Assembly: GCF_014212135.1 (NCBI RefSeq)
Contig: NZ_JACJVQ010000005.1
Span: forward strand, 511,702-575,701
Source: Cohnella thailandensis
Lineage (GTDB): Bacteria; Bacillota; Bacilli; Paenibacillales; Paenibacillaceae
Direction: 5' to 3'
DNA length: 64,000 bases
The position numbers and the translations under genes are program-made. Numbering within the stretch: position 1 is the first letter of the stretch; each line of letters opens with the position of its first letter. Shown here one piece after another: positions 18,456 through 27,601 of the stretch. The notes beneath the pieces are model-generated. The model ran no database searches. It saw only the letters and a list, made by a program, of their open reading frames with translations, and was not told the DNA's origin.

Positions 18456-19391
18456 ATGAAAAGGTACATCGCCAAACGGATCGTCTATCTCGTCCTTACT
18501 CTATTCATTATTACGACAGCTACCTTTTTCCTCATGAAGAACCTCCCGGGCACCCCGTTCGACGAGGAGAAGCTCGCCTTGCTGACGCAAGATCAGCGGG
18601 ACCAAATCTATGCAAGCTACGGGCTGGACAAGCCGGTGATCGTTCAGTACGTCAATTATATAGGCAACATCGTCCAGGGCGACCTTGGAACCTCTATCTA
18701 TTACACCGGACAAGACGTCAAGGACATCATCGTCGACCGGATTTATCCGTCCGCCCTGGTCGGCCTGCAAGCGATTCTGCTAGGTACGGTTATCGGCCTC
18801 ATTCTGGGCGTGCTGGCGGCCTATCGCCACAACTCCGGTTGGGATTACGCGGCGATGATCGTCTCCGTGCTGGGCGTATCGATTCCGAACTTCGTGCTCG
18901 CCGCCTTGCTTCAATATTATATCGGGTTAAAATGGGGCATTCTGCCGGTCGCGTTCTGGGAAAGCTACGACAGCTCCGTGCTGCCGTCCGTCGCTCTATC
19001 CTTTGGTGTAATCGCCATCATTGCGCGGTTCGTCCGGACGGAGATGCTGGAGGTGCTGCAGCAGGATTACATCGTGACCGCGAAGGCGAAGGGCCTCGGC
19101 CAGATGGCGATTCTGTCCCGGCATGCCGTGCGCAACTCGCTCATTCCCGTCATTACGATTCTCGGGCCGATCGTCGTCAACCTGCTGACCGGTTCGCTCG
19201 TCATCGAGAACATCTTCGGCATTCCGGGGATCGGCAGCTTGTTCGTCGATTCGATCAAGACGAACGATTACGCGACGATCATGGGCGTGACGATTTTCTA
19301 CAGCGCGTTCTATGTCGTCGTCATGCTGCTAGTCGACATTCTATACAGTTTGGTAGATCCGCGGATTCGTCTCGGATCGGGAAGGGAGTGA
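18456..19391 (+). CDS. oppB: Peptide ABC transporter permease (OppB type)
   Basis: A 311-residue inner-membrane permease with six predicted transmembrane segments, beginning YIAKRIVYLVLTLFIITTAT. It carries the N-terminal OppB signature (LPGTPFDEEKL...) and the EAA loop that contacts the ATPases (YIVTAKAKGLGQMAILSRHA). It would pair with the OppC-type protein starting eight bases downstream. The ATG follows AAAGAGGTG. A normal family member with nothing odd. Confidence 0.95.
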   Translation: MKRYIAKRIVYLVLTLFIITTATFFLMKNLPGTPFDEEKLALLTQDQRDQIYASYGLDKPVIVQYVNYIGNIVQGDLGTSIYYTGQDVKDIIVDRIYPSALVGLQAILLGTVIGLILGVLAAYRHNSGWDYAAMIVSVLGVSIPNFVLAALLQYYIGLKWGILPVAFWESYDSSVLPSVALSFGVIAIIARFVRTEMLEVLQQDYIVTAKAKGLGQMAILSRHAVRNSLIPVITILGPIVVNLLTGSLVIENIFGIPGIGSLFVDSIKTNDYATIMGVTIFYSAFYVVVMLLVDILYSLVDPRIRLGSGRE

Positions 19392-19398
19392 ACGGAGG

Positions 19399-20325
19399 AT
19401 GGCTAACCCTACGGATTCCTTGGACCCCTTGTTCGTCCCCGTTCGCCGGGAGAACGGCGAGCAGGAACGGATCTCCCGTCCGGCCCTGTCCGCCTTCCAG
19501 GATAGCTGGCGGAGACTTCGCCAGAACAAGGCCGCCGTCATCAGCCTGATTCTGCTCGGCATCATGATCGTTCTCGCGATCGTCGGACCTTGGCTCACGA
19601 AGTATTCCTACGCGCAGACGAACTATTCGGCCGTCTATCAGAGCCCGAGCGCCGACCACTGGTTCGGCACCGATAAGTTCGGACGCGACCAATGGGCGCG
19701 AATCTGGCAAGGAACGCGTATCTCCCTGCTGATCGCCGTGCTGGCCGCCGCTCTGGATCTGGTTGTCGGCGTCGCCTACGGCGCGATCTCCGCGCTTAAG
19801 GGCGGCAAGGTCGACAACGTCATGCAGCGGATTATCGAGATTCTGATCGGAGTGCCGAGCCTCATCATTATCATTCTTCTTATGATGATCATGAAAGCGA
19901 ACATCTTCACGATCATGGTCGCGATGTCGATCACGGGCTGGGTCGGCATGGCCAGGCTCGTACGCGCGCAGATCCTGAAGCTGAAGCAGCAGGAGTTCGT
20001 GCTCGCGGCTCGCACGCTGGGCACCTCGAATACCCAAATCATCTTTAAGCATCTCATTCCGAATACGATCGGCATGATCGTTATCAATACGATGTTCACG
20101 ATTCCGTCGGCCATCTTCACGGAAGCGTTCCTGAGCTTCATCGGACTGGGCCTTCAATCGCCGCAGGCTTCCCTGGGCGTCTTGATTCACGACGGCTTCC
20201 AGACGCTGAGCTCGCACTTCTATCTGCTGCTGTTCCCAGCGCTCGTCATCGTCGTCATCATGGTTGCCTTCAATATCTTGGGCGATGGCTTGCGAGACGC
20301 GCTGGATCCTCGCATGCGCAAATAA
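19399..20325 (+). CDS. oppC: Peptide ABC transporter permease (OppC type)
   Basis: A 308-residue permease with an N-terminal cytoplasmic tail typical of OppC (FQDSWRRLRQNKAAVISL), then six predicted membrane helices. It has DHWFGTDKFGRDQWARIW, the OppC-type periplasmic motif, and the EAA loop EFVLAARTLGTSNTQIIFKH. It starts eight bases after oppB and forms the transmembrane pore with it. Confidence 0.95.
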   Translation: MANPTDSLDPLFVPVRRENGEQERISRPALSAFQDSWRRLRQNKAAVISLILLGIMIVLAIVGPWLTKYSYAQTNYSAVYQSPSADHWFGTDKFGRDQWARIWQGTRISLLIAVLAAALDLVVGVAYGAISALKGGKVDNVMQRIIEILIGVPSLIIIILLMMIMKANIFTIMVAMSITGWVGMARLVRAQILKLKQQEFVLAARTLGTSNTQIIFKHLIPNTIGMIVINTMFTIPSAIFTEAFLSFIGLGLQSPQASLGVLIHDGFQTLSSHFYLLLFPALVIVVIMVAFNILGDGLRDALDPRMRK

Positions 20326-20346
20326 TCAGGGACAGGAGGGAGAACG

Positions 20347-21366
20347 ATGAGCCAATCATTACTTGAGGTGCGCGACTTGGCGGTCGCATTCCGGACCTAT
20401 ATCGGAGAAGTTCAAGCGGTACGGGGCGTCAGCTTCGACTTGAACAAAGGAGAGACGCTGGCGATCGTCGGCGAATCCGGTTCGGGCAAGTCCGTCACCT
20501 CGAAGAGCATCATGCGCCTGCTCGCCAAGAACGCGAAAATTCGCTCGGGCGAAATCCGGTTCGAAGGCGAGAATCTGGCGGCGGCGTCCGAGCGCCGCAT
20601 GCAGAGCATTCGCGGCTCCGAGATCTCGATGATTTTCCAGGATCCGATGACCTCGCTCAACCCGACGATGACCGTCGGCAAGCAGATTATCGAGGTGCTG
20701 AAGAAGCATCGCAAGCTCGGAGGAGCGGAGGCGCTGGCCAAAGCGGCGGAACTGCTCGGCCTGGTCGGCATTCCGAGCCCGGAGAAGCGGGTGAAGCAAT
20801 ATCCTCACCAGCTGTCCGGCGGGATGAGGCAGCGCGTCGTCATCGCGATGGCGCTGGCTTGCAGCCCGAAGATTCTGATCGCCGACGAGCCGACGACGGC
20901 GCTCGACGTAACCATACAAGCTCAGATTCTCGACCTGATGAAGAGAATCCAGGAAGAGACGGGGACGTCGATCATCCTGATCACGCACGACCTGGGCGTC
21001 GTCGCGGAATCGGCCGCGCGGGTCGCGGTCATGTACGCGGGGATCATCGTCGAGACCGGTACGGTGGACGAGCTGTTCTATGAAGCGAAGCATCCCTATA
21101 CGTGGGGGCTTCTCGCATCTATGCCGAAGCTGCACGAGAAGACGAGCGAGCTGACGGCGATTCCGGGAACGCCGCCGGACCTGATGTTCCCGCCAGTCGG
21201 TTGTCCGTTCGCGGCCCGCTGCCCGCATGCGATGGAGGTGTGCGTCGCCAAGATGCCGGATTACACCGCCCATTCCGATACGCACAGCGCCGCTTGCTGG
21301 CTTCAGGATCCGAGAGCGCAGAAAGCCGCAGCCGCAACGGGCGCAAGTTTAGGAGGTGAGCGGTAA
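20347..21366 (+). CDS. oppD: Peptide ABC transporter ATP-binding protein (OppD type)
   Basis: A 339-residue ATPase subunit. Walker A is GESGSGKS, the ABC signature LSGGMRQR, Walker [13 protein letters not shown], and the H-loop [10 protein letters not shown]. The OppD/F-specific C-terminal extension contains the cysteine cluster [14 protein letters not shown] and AACW, which binds an iron-sulphur cluster in characterised relatives. Its stop codon overlaps the first base of the oppF start, indicating translational coupling. Confidence 0.96.
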   Translation: MSQSLLEVRDLAVAFRTYIGEVQAVRGVSFDLNKGETLAIVGESGSGKSVTSKSIMRLLAKNAKIRSGEIRFEGENLAAASERRMQSIRGSEISMIFQDPMTSLNPTMTVGKQIIEVLKKHRKLGGAEALAKAAELLGLVGIPSPEKRVKQYPHQLSGGMRQRVVIAMALACSPKILIADEPTTALDVTIQAQILDLMKRIQEETGTSIILITHDLGVVAESAARVAVMYAGIIVETGTVDELFYEAKHPYTWGLLASMPKLHEKTSELTAIPGTPPDLMFPPVGCPFAARCPHAMEVCVAKMPDYTAHSDTHSAACWLQDPRAQKAAAATGASLGGER

Positions 21367-22373
21367 TGGCGGAACAAGGCAAGAAGAAGCCGCTCGTCCA
21401 GGTAGAAGGACTGAAACGGCACTTCCAGGTCGGCGGGGGCAAAACGCTCAAGGCCGTCGACGACGTCAGCTTCGAGATTTATCCGGGCGAGACGTTCGGC
21501 CTCGTCGGCGAATCGGGCTGCGGCAAGTCCACGCTGGGCCGAACGCTGATCCGGCTTTATGACGCCACGGACGGCAAGGTGCTGTTCGACGGAGAGGACG
21601 TGCACGGAACGAAGTCGAAGACCGAGCTCAAAGCTCTGACCCGGCGCATCCAGATGATTTTCCAAGACCCGTACGCCTCCTTGAATCAACGCATGAATGT
21701 AGAGGACATTATCGCGGAGGGGATGGACGCGCACGGGTTGGCGAAAAATCGCGCCGAACGCACCAAGAGAGTCGTCGAGTTGCTAGAGACCGTAGGCTTG
21801 AACGCCGAGCACGCGAAGCGGTTCCCGCACGAATTCTCCGGCGGCCAGCGGCAACGCATCGGGATCGCGCGCGCGCTCGCCGTCGACCCGGACTTTATCA
21901 TCGCGGACGAGCCGATCTCGGCGCTCGACGTTTCGATTCAGGCGCAGGTCGTCAACCTGCTGCAGAAGCTTCAGCGGGAACGGGGCCTGACGTATCTGTT
22001 CATCGCTCACGACCTGTCGATGGTCAAGCATATCAGCGACCGTATCGGCGTCATGTACCTCGGCGGCATGGTCGAGCTCGCGACGAGCGACGACCTGTTC
22101 GAGGAGCCGCTTCATCCGTACACCCAGGCGCTGCTCACGGCGATTCCGATTCCGGATCCGCGCCTCGAGAGAGAGCGCAAGCGGCAGCTGCTGCAGGGCG
22201 ATCTGCCGAGTCCGATCGATCCGCCGAGCGGCTGCCGCTTCCGCACCCGTTGTCCATTCGCGACCGAGCACTGCAAGAATAAAGCGCCGGAATGGCGGGA
22301 AGTCCGTCCGAACCATTGGGTAGCTTGCCACCTCTACGGAAGCGAGAGCGATCGGGCGGCGATGAAGGCATGA
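21366..22373 (+). CDS. oppF: Peptide ABC transporter ATP-binding protein (OppF type)
   Basis: A 335-residue partner ATPase of OppD. Walker A is [12 protein letters not shown], the signature [15 protein letters not shown], Walker [13 protein letters not shown] and the switch [13 protein letters not shown]. The C-terminal extension has the cluster [14 protein letters not shown]. An AGGAGGTGAGCGGTA Shine-Dalgarno region lies at the end of oppD. It completes a full five-component importer (A-B-C-D-F) in one strand-contiguous run. Confidence 0.96.
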   Translation: MAEQGKKKPLVQVEGLKRHFQVGGGKTLKAVDDVSFEIYPGETFGLVGESGCGKSTLGRTLIRLYDATDGKVLFDGEDVHGTKSKTELKALTRRIQMIFQDPYASLNQRMNVEDIIAEGMDAHGLAKNRAERTKRVVELLETVGLNAEHAKRFPHEFSGGQRQRIGIARALAVDPDFIIADEPISALDVSIQAQVVNLLQKLQRERGLTYLFIAHDLSMVKHISDRIGVMYLGGMVELATSDDLFEEPLHPYTQALLTAIPIPDPRLERERKRQLLQGDLPSPIDPPSGCRFRTRCPFATEHCKNKAPEWREVRPNHWVACHLYGSESDRAAMKA

Positions 22374-22390
22374 GGAACGGAGTGGGAACC

Positions 22391-23854
22391 ATGGATTGGA
22401 ATATGGAAGCTGAGAAGAGGAAGGATCGGCTGTTGGCCGATCTCTTCGCTCTTCTTCGCATAAACAGCGTAAAGGACCTGGCGTCTTCGGAGCCGGGCAA
22501 GCCGATGGGCAAGGGCATCGCGGAGGCTCTGGACTATATGCTCGAATTGGGAGAGTCGGCCGGCTTCCGGACTCGCAACCTGCAAGGGTATGCCGGATAC
22601 GCGGAGTACGCGCCTTCCGAATCGGACGATTACGTGGCGGTGCTCTGTCACCTGGACGTCGTTCCCGCGAGCGGCGAATGGACGACGCCTCCGTACGAGC
22701 CCGAGATTCGGGACGGGAAGCTCTACGCCCGCGGAGCGATCGACGACAAGGGACCGGCGATGGCCGCGTTCTACGCGCTTAAGATCGTGAAGGAGCTCGG
22801 ACTTCCGGCGAAGCATAACGTTCGCCTGATTCTCGGAACGGACGAGGAGCATGCCTGCGACTGCATGACGATGTACCGGAAGCTGGAGAAGCCCCCGCTG
22901 TGCGGCTTCACGCCGGATGCGGACTTCCCGATCGTGCGGGCGGAGAAGGGGCAGATCAACGTCAAAATCATCCTTGAAGCGGGCGAGGACTCGGCGGCGC
23001 AGAGCTCGCGGTGCGAGTTTTATTTAAAGTCGTTTATAGGCGGAGGCACGGCGAACATGGTTCCGGAGAAGGCGGAAGCCATTGTCCAGGGAGAGGCGGC
23101 GAGCCTCGAAGCGCTGGCCGTCGTTTTTGGAACCTATTGCAAGGAGAAAGGGCTGGCAGGAAGGGCGGATAGGGAAGACGGTGCGCTCGCGCTTAAGCTC
23201 GCGGGCGTGTCCGCGCACGGCATGGAGCCGCAGCTCGGACGCAACGCCGCGCTCGAGCTGCTCCACTTCCTCCGCCGATTGTCGCTTCAACCGGACGCCG
23301 AACGTTACGTCGCCTGCGTGAACGATCATCTGCACGGGGATTGCCTGGGCCATGCGTTCGGGGTGGCGATGAGCGACGATGTCACGGGGGCTCTGACGAT
23401 CAACACGGGGATTCTGCAATATATCCCGGGAGAAGAGTCGTTCTTCCATCTTAATCTCCGCTATCCGGCTTGCGGTACCTCCTCCTTCATTCTGGAGAAC
23501 ATCTCGAAGCGGGTCGAGTCCTATGGCTTCCATGTGGACACCCCGATTCTCAAGGATCCGCATCATGTGCCGGACGAGCATCCGATGATCCGCATGCTTC
23601 AGCGGGTATACGAGGAGGAGACGGGTCTTCCGCCGACTCTGCTGTCGACCGGCGGCGGAACGTACGGGGCGCTTATCCCGAACGGAGTCGCCTTCGGGAT
23701 GGAGTTCCCGGGAACGAAGTCGACCGCCCATCAGAGAGACGAGCATGTCGAAATCGAACAATTGCTGCAAGCGACCGCTATCTATGCCAGGGCCATCTAT
23801 GAATTGGCGAATCTGGATTTCGACGCATCCGAGGTTGGAGGATGGAAGGCATGA
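22391..23854 (+). CDS. pepV: M20 family metallopeptidase, PepV-like dipeptidase
   Basis: A 487-residue di-zinc peptidase. It shows VLCHLDVVPASGEW (first metal His and catalytic Asp), YARGAIDDKGP (bridging Asp) and LGTDEEHAC (catalytic Glu pair), and a C-terminal GGGTYG. PepV-type enzymes hydrolyse dipeptides, including some with D- or beta-amino acids at the N-terminus, in the cytoplasm. In-frame starts exist upstream inside oppF (22292) and at the oppF stop (22370); the ATG at 22391 with GGAG nine bases earlier is preferred. The position after oppF suggests it processes peptides brought in by the transporter. Confidence 0.92.
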   Translation: MDWNMEAEKRKDRLLADLFALLRINSVKDLASSEPGKPMGKGIAEALDYMLELGESAGFRTRNLQGYAGYAEYAPSESDDYVAVLCHLDVVPASGEWTTPPYEPEIRDGKLYARGAIDDKGPAMAAFYALKIVKELGLPAKHNVRLILGTDEEHACDCMTMYRKLEKPPLCGFTPDADFPIVRAEKGQINVKIILEAGEDSAAQSSRCEFYLKSFIGGGTANMVPEKAEAIVQGEAASLEALAVVFGTYCKEKGLAGRADREDGALALKLAGVSAHGMEPQLGRNAALELLHFLRRLSLQPDAERYVACVNDHLHGDCLGHAFGVAMSDDVTGALTINTGILQYIPGEESFFHLNLRYPACGTSSFILENISKRVESYGFHVDTPILKDPHHVPDEHPMIRMLQRVYEEETGLPPTLLSTGGGTYGALIPNGVAFGMEFPGTKSTAHQRDEHVEIEQLLQATAIYARAIYELANLDFDASEVGGWKA

Positions 23855-25302
23855 ACGGCTTGATCATTACTTCAGGCGGTTTCGGCTCCGAGCCTGCCGA
23901 AGCGGTCGTTTATCCGATATTCGAAGACGAGATCGGTACTGTCGCAGCCTCCGGGGAGCTTCCGTTCGAGATTGCTCCCTATATGGCGAAGAGAGGGGAA
24001 ACGACCTGGTTCTTCGGCCGAGGGGGAGAGCGCCATTATCTGATCGTCGGCCTGGGCCGCAGCGAAGCGTGCAGCCTGGAACGGATTCGGGAGACGGCGG
24101 GAATCGCGGGCCGCGCCCTTAGGAAGCCGGGATACCGAACGGTCGACGTCTCGCTTGCTTTCGGTTCCGGGATGCCTGCGGGCGAGAGCGAGCTCGTATG
24201 CGCTTGGACGGAAGGCTGGCTGCTCGGAACGTACGAATTCAATTGCTATCGGCCGAATCGAACGGGAGCGTCTCTTGAGAGGATGCATCTCTTGTCCGAT
24301 AATGGATATATAGAAGAGATCGAGAGGGTTCGAATGCGGGTCGATTCGATCGCGCTTGCGCGCGATCTGGTCAACGAGCCCGGCGATCGGTTGAATCCGA
24401 ATTCGTTCGTCGAGCGAATCGAGGCGCAATTCGCGGGAACTCCCGCGAGGATGAAGGTCTATCGCGGCCTCGAGCTCGTCGAACGCGGGATGAACGGACT
24501 GTTGACCGTCGGCCGGGGGAGCCGCTATTCTCCCGCTCTCGTGGAGCTCATCTACGAGCCGGTTCCGGGAGAGGCGCCGATCGCGTTAGTCGGCAAGGGA
24601 GTCACCTTCGACATGGGCGGCATGAACGCGAAAACGGCGAACGACATTAGCGATGCCCGCATGGACATGGGCGGAGCGGCGGCGGTCGTCGGAGCGTTGG
24701 ACCTTCTCGTTCGCATGGGTGAGCGTCGCAACGTCGTCGCTCTTCTGCCGATCGTCGACAACGTGCCGGGACCCGGCGCTTACCTGCCCTCGGAGGTGGT
24801 CTCGTACCCGAACGGCTTGACCGTTCAGGTGAAGAACACCGATGCGGAAGGCAGGCTTATCTTGGCCGATGCCATGCTGCATGCGGCCAAATTCTCGCCT
24901 TGCGAGATGATCGACGTGGCGACGCTAACCGGCAACGTCGGGCAAGCGCTCGGTCTCGGCATCGCGGGCATGTGGGGCGACGAGGGGATGACCTCGCGTC
25001 TTCATGCAGTCGGAGAGAGGAACGGCGACCGCATCTGGGCGATGCCGCTCATGGACGATTACGAGGAGCAGCTTCGCAGCGATTACGCGGACCTCGCGAA
25101 TTGGGCGCCGACTCCTTACGGAGGAGCCATTCTGGCGGCTCTCTTCCTGCGCCGGTTCTCGGGCGGCTTGCCTTGGGTGCACATCGACATGGCGAACACG
25201 TCCCAAGCGAAGAGCGAACGAGGGTATTGCCCGATCGGGGCTTCGGGTTACGGGGTCAGGCTGCTCGCGGATTATATCCTTGGGGGAGTAACGGAAAGGT
25301 AG
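23851..25302 (+). CDS. M17 leucyl aminopeptidase family protein
   Basis: A 483-residue cytoplasmic di-zinc aminopeptidase. The catalytic C-terminal domain has the metal-binding lysine block LVGKGVTFDMGGMNAK, the signature VKNTDAEGRLILADA and TLTGNVGQALGLGIAGMWG. The substrate-loop sequence FDMGGMNAKTANDISDARMD differs slightly from the usual FDSGG, so specificity may be shifted. The ATG at 23851 overlaps the dipeptidase stop (ATGA) and has GGAGG nine bases upstream; the ATG at 23842 touches that site and is not used. It very likely works with the dipeptidase in degrading imported peptides. Confidence 0.92.
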   Translation: MNGLIITSGGFGSEPAEAVVYPIFEDEIGTVAASGELPFEIAPYMAKRGETTWFFGRGGERHYLIVGLGRSEACSLERIRETAGIAGRALRKPGYRTVDVSLAFGSGMPAGESELVCAWTEGWLLGTYEFNCYRPNRTGASLERMHLLSDNGYIEEIERVRMRVDSIALARDLVNEPGDRLNPNSFVERIEAQFAGTPARMKVYRGLELVERGMNGLLTVGRGSRYSPALVELIYEPVPGEAPIALVGKGVTFDMGGMNAKTANDISDARMDMGGAAAVVGALDLLVRMGERRNVVALLPIVDNVPGPGAYLPSEVVSYPNGLTVQVKNTDAEGRLILADAMLHAAKFSPCEMIDVATLTGNVGQALGLGIAGMWGDEGMTSRLHAVGERNGDRIWAMPLMDDYEEQLRSDYADLANWAPTPYGGAILAALFLRRFSGGLPWVHIDMANTSQAKSERGYCPIGASGYGVRLLADYILGGVTER

Positions 25303-25311
25303 GATCACAAC

Positions 25312-26013
25312 ATGCTGTTGGAAGTCATAGCGACCAATTTGGCCGACGCGATCGCCGCCGAGCGCAGCGGGGCGCACCGGATCGAGCTCGTCACCGGTAT
25401 GCTGGAAGGCGGGCTTACGCCGAGCATCGGCCTCATCGAAGAAGTTATTCGTTCGGTCACGATTCCGGTGAACGTAATGGTGCGTCCGCATAGCTTGTCG
25501 TTCGTTTACGGAGCGGAGGATCTTCGGACCATGAGAGCGGACATTCGCGCCATTCGCGGGACCGGGGCAGCCGGCATCGTGGTCGGGGCGTTGACGGAAG
25601 ACCGCAAAATCGATACCGCACTGCTGCGGGTGCTGATCGCGGAGGCGGAGCATCTCGACGTGACGTTCCATCGCGCCTTCGACGAGACGGAAGACCAGTT
25701 CGAGGCGCTAGGGGAGCTCGCCGCGTTCCCGCAGATCAGCCGGGTGCTGACGTCCGGAGGGCAGCCGTCCGCGCTGCGGGCCATGGGACGAATCCGCTCT
25801 CTGGTCGAAGCGACCGAGGGAACGAGGCTGCGCATTCTGGCCGGGGCCGGCTTGACCGTGGAAGCCCTGCCTGATTTTCTCCGCCAGACGGGCGCTCCCG
25901 AAGTCCACTTCGGCTCCGCGGTGCGCGAAGACGGCCACGGCCTGCGCCCGATCGTTCCGGAGCGCATCGCCTCGATCAGGTCTATTTTCGAAGAGTTGGA
26001 GCGGGAAGGGTAA
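25312..26013 (+). CDS. cutC: CutC family protein (copper homeostasis family, TIM barrel)
   Basis: A 233-residue protein with the CutC signature near the N-terminus (EVIATNLADAIAAERSGAHR, ELVTGMLEGGLTPS), VNVMVRPHSLSFVY, and conserved VTFHRAFDE and RVLTSGGQPSA. The family has a TIM-barrel fold. The copper-homeostasis name comes from genetics in E. coli and Enterococcus, and the biochemical role is not settled. Ten bases after the aminopeptidase and no metal genes nearby: the context argues for a metabolic role linked to the peptide or amino-sugar locus. This is inference only. Confidence 0.92.
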   Translation: MLLEVIATNLADAIAAERSGAHRIELVTGMLEGGLTPSIGLIEEVIRSVTIPVNVMVRPHSLSFVYGAEDLRTMRADIRAIRGTGAAGIVVGALTEDRKIDTALLRVLIAEAEHLDVTFHRAFDETEDQFEALGELAAFPQISRVLTSGGQPSALRAMGRIRSLVEATEGTRLRILAGAGLTVEALPDFLRQTGAPEVHFGSAVREDGHGLRPIVPERIASIRSIFEELEREG

Positions 26014-26140
26014 GTCGTTAGGTTTAAACCGATATAGCTCATAGTTCGATTGAAGTCGATTGAACTAGGCAAAGTGAACGCATGCGGCAACGAGAGAATC
26101 TGAGGAGTCCTCCTACGCGCTTTGGCGGGAATAGGCGGCG

Positions 26141-26325
26141 ATAGCCTGAAGAGGGCAGTTAGACTGCGCACATTGTTGCGGTAGCGAGTCGGTAACCGGA
26201 AGAAGGCAGTCTAACTACGCACTTCGGCTGAATAATGAGACGGATAGCCTGAAGAGGGCAGTTAGACTGCGCACATTGTCGCGATAGCGAGCCGGTAACC
26301 GGAAGAAGGCAGTCTAACTGCATTC
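26141..26325. repeat. 103-bp tandem duplication carrying paired inverted 13-mers
   Basis: The unit beginning ATAGCCTGAAGAGGGCAG occurs at 26141 and again at 26244, with only a few changes over about 80 bases. Each copy contains GCAGTTAGACTGC and, about 40 bases later, its reverse complement (GCAGTCTAACTGC in copy 2; copy 1 reads CTACGC at the end). Each 13-mer can also fold on itself (GCAGT-TAG-ACTGC). The layout resembles dispersed intergenic palindromic elements of the REP/BIME kind rather than a gene. Confidence 0.88.
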
Positions 26326-26403
26326 TTTGACGGGAGTTGCATCCAATGCCGAAGCTAGGGATCCGCGCCCCATTCGCGCTAAGCAAAATCATATCGTTTT
26401 ATT

Positions 26404-26446
26404 AGGGTTGTCTCATAACCGCAATCTGCGGGGAGGCAACCCTCTT
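26404..26446. terminator. Strong intergenic hairpin, possible terminator
   Basis: AGGGTTGTCTC (26404-26414) pairs with GAGGCAACCCT (26433-26443), with an inner CCGCA/TGCGG stem. It is followed by CTTTACTT on the plus strand and, on the minus strand, by AATAAAACG. It could end transcripts from the cutC side. A GGGTTGTCTC end also resembles the terminal inverted repeats of some insertion sequences. Confidence 0.55.
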
Positions 26447-26544
26447 TACTTGCGACGCCCGGTCGAATTGTGTAGAGGTGCCGATTACCGCGGTCAACCG
26501 GCCGAAACGGATGGCAGCATCGCATAATGGGGTCCATTTACGCA

Positions 26545-26573
26545 TTGAACAGGCAACGCGGGCAACGTATAAT
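26545..26573 (+). promoter_or_regulatory. Promoter upstream of the DUF4321-maf-radC run
   Basis: -35 TTGAAC (26545-26550), a 17-base spacer, -10 TATAAT (26568-26573), followed 40 bases later by the GTG start. A strong sigma-A-type match. Confidence 0.8.
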
Positions 26574-26613
26574 GAATGAACAAGTGTCAAAAAATGGTGG
26601 GAGACGTTGAAAC

Positions 26614-26856
26614 GTGAAGAAAAGCGTTTGGGTTCTAGTGCTGCTCATATTTATCGGATTGCTGGCGGGAGCGATGGTGGCACGATGGCTGGAGGACGTT
26701 CCGGGGCTTGATTTTCTGACGCGTTCCTACAAGATCGATTGGTCTCCGTCCGCCGACCTTCTCGTCGTGGATTATAATATCCATATCGGACTCGACATCA
26801 GCCTCCTCAGCATTATCGGAGCTATCGCGTCCGTCTGGGTATACCGCAAAATGTAA
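26614..26856 (+). CDS. DUF4321 small membrane protein
   Basis: An 80-residue protein with two predicted transmembrane helices (about 4-24 and 58-76) and a short extracytoplasmic loop rich in aromatic and acidic residues. The N-terminus KKSVWVLVLLIFIGLLAGAM fits the DUF4321 family, a small Bacillota family found next to maf in many Clostridia and Paenibacillaceae. Function is unknown. The start is GTG at 26614 with a GGGAG site 12 bases upstream. Position before maf-radC-mreB hints at an envelope or cell-shape link, but nothing in the sequence shows it. Confidence 0.8.
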   Translation: MKKSVWVLVLLIFIGLLAGAMVARWLEDVPGLDFLTRSYKIDWSPSADLLVVDYNIHIGLDISLLSIIGAIASVWVYRKM

Positions 26857-26880
26857 GTTATCGAAAGGACAGAACCTCCA

Positions 26881-27534
26881 ATGACATCCAATGTAACGAA
26901 AACAAGTTCATCTCATTCCGCGGAAGCGGCGCAGGCAACTCTCGTGCTCGCTTCTTCGTCGCCTAGGCGGCAGGAGCTGATCGCGAAGCTCGGGCTGCCC
27001 GTAATCGTTCGCCCGAGCGATGCCGACGAGACGACGCCGGCCGGCTGGAGCCCGGCGACCATCGTCGAGGAGCTGTCGGTTCGCAAGGCCAAAGCCGTCG
27101 CGGAAGCGGCGGATCCTTCCGAGCTGAAGGGAAGCGCGCCGCTGACCATCGTCGTCGGCAGCGATACGATCGTGGCCCTGGACGGCGAAGCGATGGGCAA
27201 GCCCAAGGACAAGGCCGATGCCGAAGCGATGCTCGCAAGGTTGCAAGGGCGCAGCCATGAGGTATATACCGGCGTGACCCTTCTGGAGATCGGAACGGGA
27301 CAAGCCGTAACCCGGCATAATGTCACGAAGGTTCGCATGCGGACGCTGACGGCCGAGCAGATACGCCGGTACGTGGAGACGGGAGAGCCCATGGACAAAG
27401 CCGGGGCGTACGGCATTCAAGGCGGCGGAGCCTTGCTCGTCGAAGGCATCGACGGAGACTTCTACAGCGTTATGGGACTGCCCGTCTCGCTTGTGGCCGA
27501 GATGCTGGAGCCCTTCGGAATCGCGTTGCCTTAA
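26881..27534 (+). CDS. maf: Maf-family nucleoside triphosphate pyrophosphatase
   Basis: A 217-residue protein of the Maf/YhdE family, which hydrolyses dTTP, UTP and related or modified nucleotides to monophosphates. Hallmarks are LVLASSSPRRQELIAKLG at the N-terminus, VVGSDTIVALDG with the catalytic Asp, the KPKDKADA block, and the C-terminal DKAGAYGIQGGGALLVEGIDG. It has an N-terminal extension of about 20 polar residues before the conserved start. AAAGGA lies about 14 bases upstream of the ATG. maf-radC-mreB order is as in B. subtilis. Confidence 0.95.
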   Translation: MTSNVTKTSSSHSAEAAQATLVLASSSPRRQELIAKLGLPVIVRPSDADETTPAGWSPATIVEELSVRKAKAVAEAADPSELKGSAPLTIVVGSDTIVALDGEAMGKPKDKADAEAMLARLQGRSHEVYTGVTLLEIGTGQAVTRHNVTKVRMRTLTAEQIRRYVETGEPMDKAGAYGIQGGGALLVEGIDGDFYSVMGLPVSLVAEMLEPFGIALP

Positions 27535-27601
27535 CGACCCGACCCGATGACCTTGAGACGACTCCCGCGGCCGACGCGGATAGCCGAGAAGAGGAAGAAG
27601 G

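Larger units (their letters stand above)
26014..26540. other. Long intergenic region with palindromic repeats
   Basis: Nearly 600 bases separate cutC from the DUF4321 gene, with no credible coding frame. It holds a near-perfect direct repeat CGATTGAAGT/CGATTGAACT (26048-26067), the 103-bp tandem duplication (26141-26325), a strong hairpin (26404-26443) and, at the end, the promoter of the next gene. It marks the right edge of the block inserted between spoIIB and maf. Confidence 0.7.

Noticed and set aside
26141-26325. CRISPR array
   Set aside because: Only two copies of a 103-bp unit, no short regular repeat-spacer pattern, no cas genes in the window.
26404-26443. Insertion-sequence end
   Set aside because: GGGTTGTCTC resembles some IS termini, but both arms lie within 40 bases and no transposase or target duplication is near.
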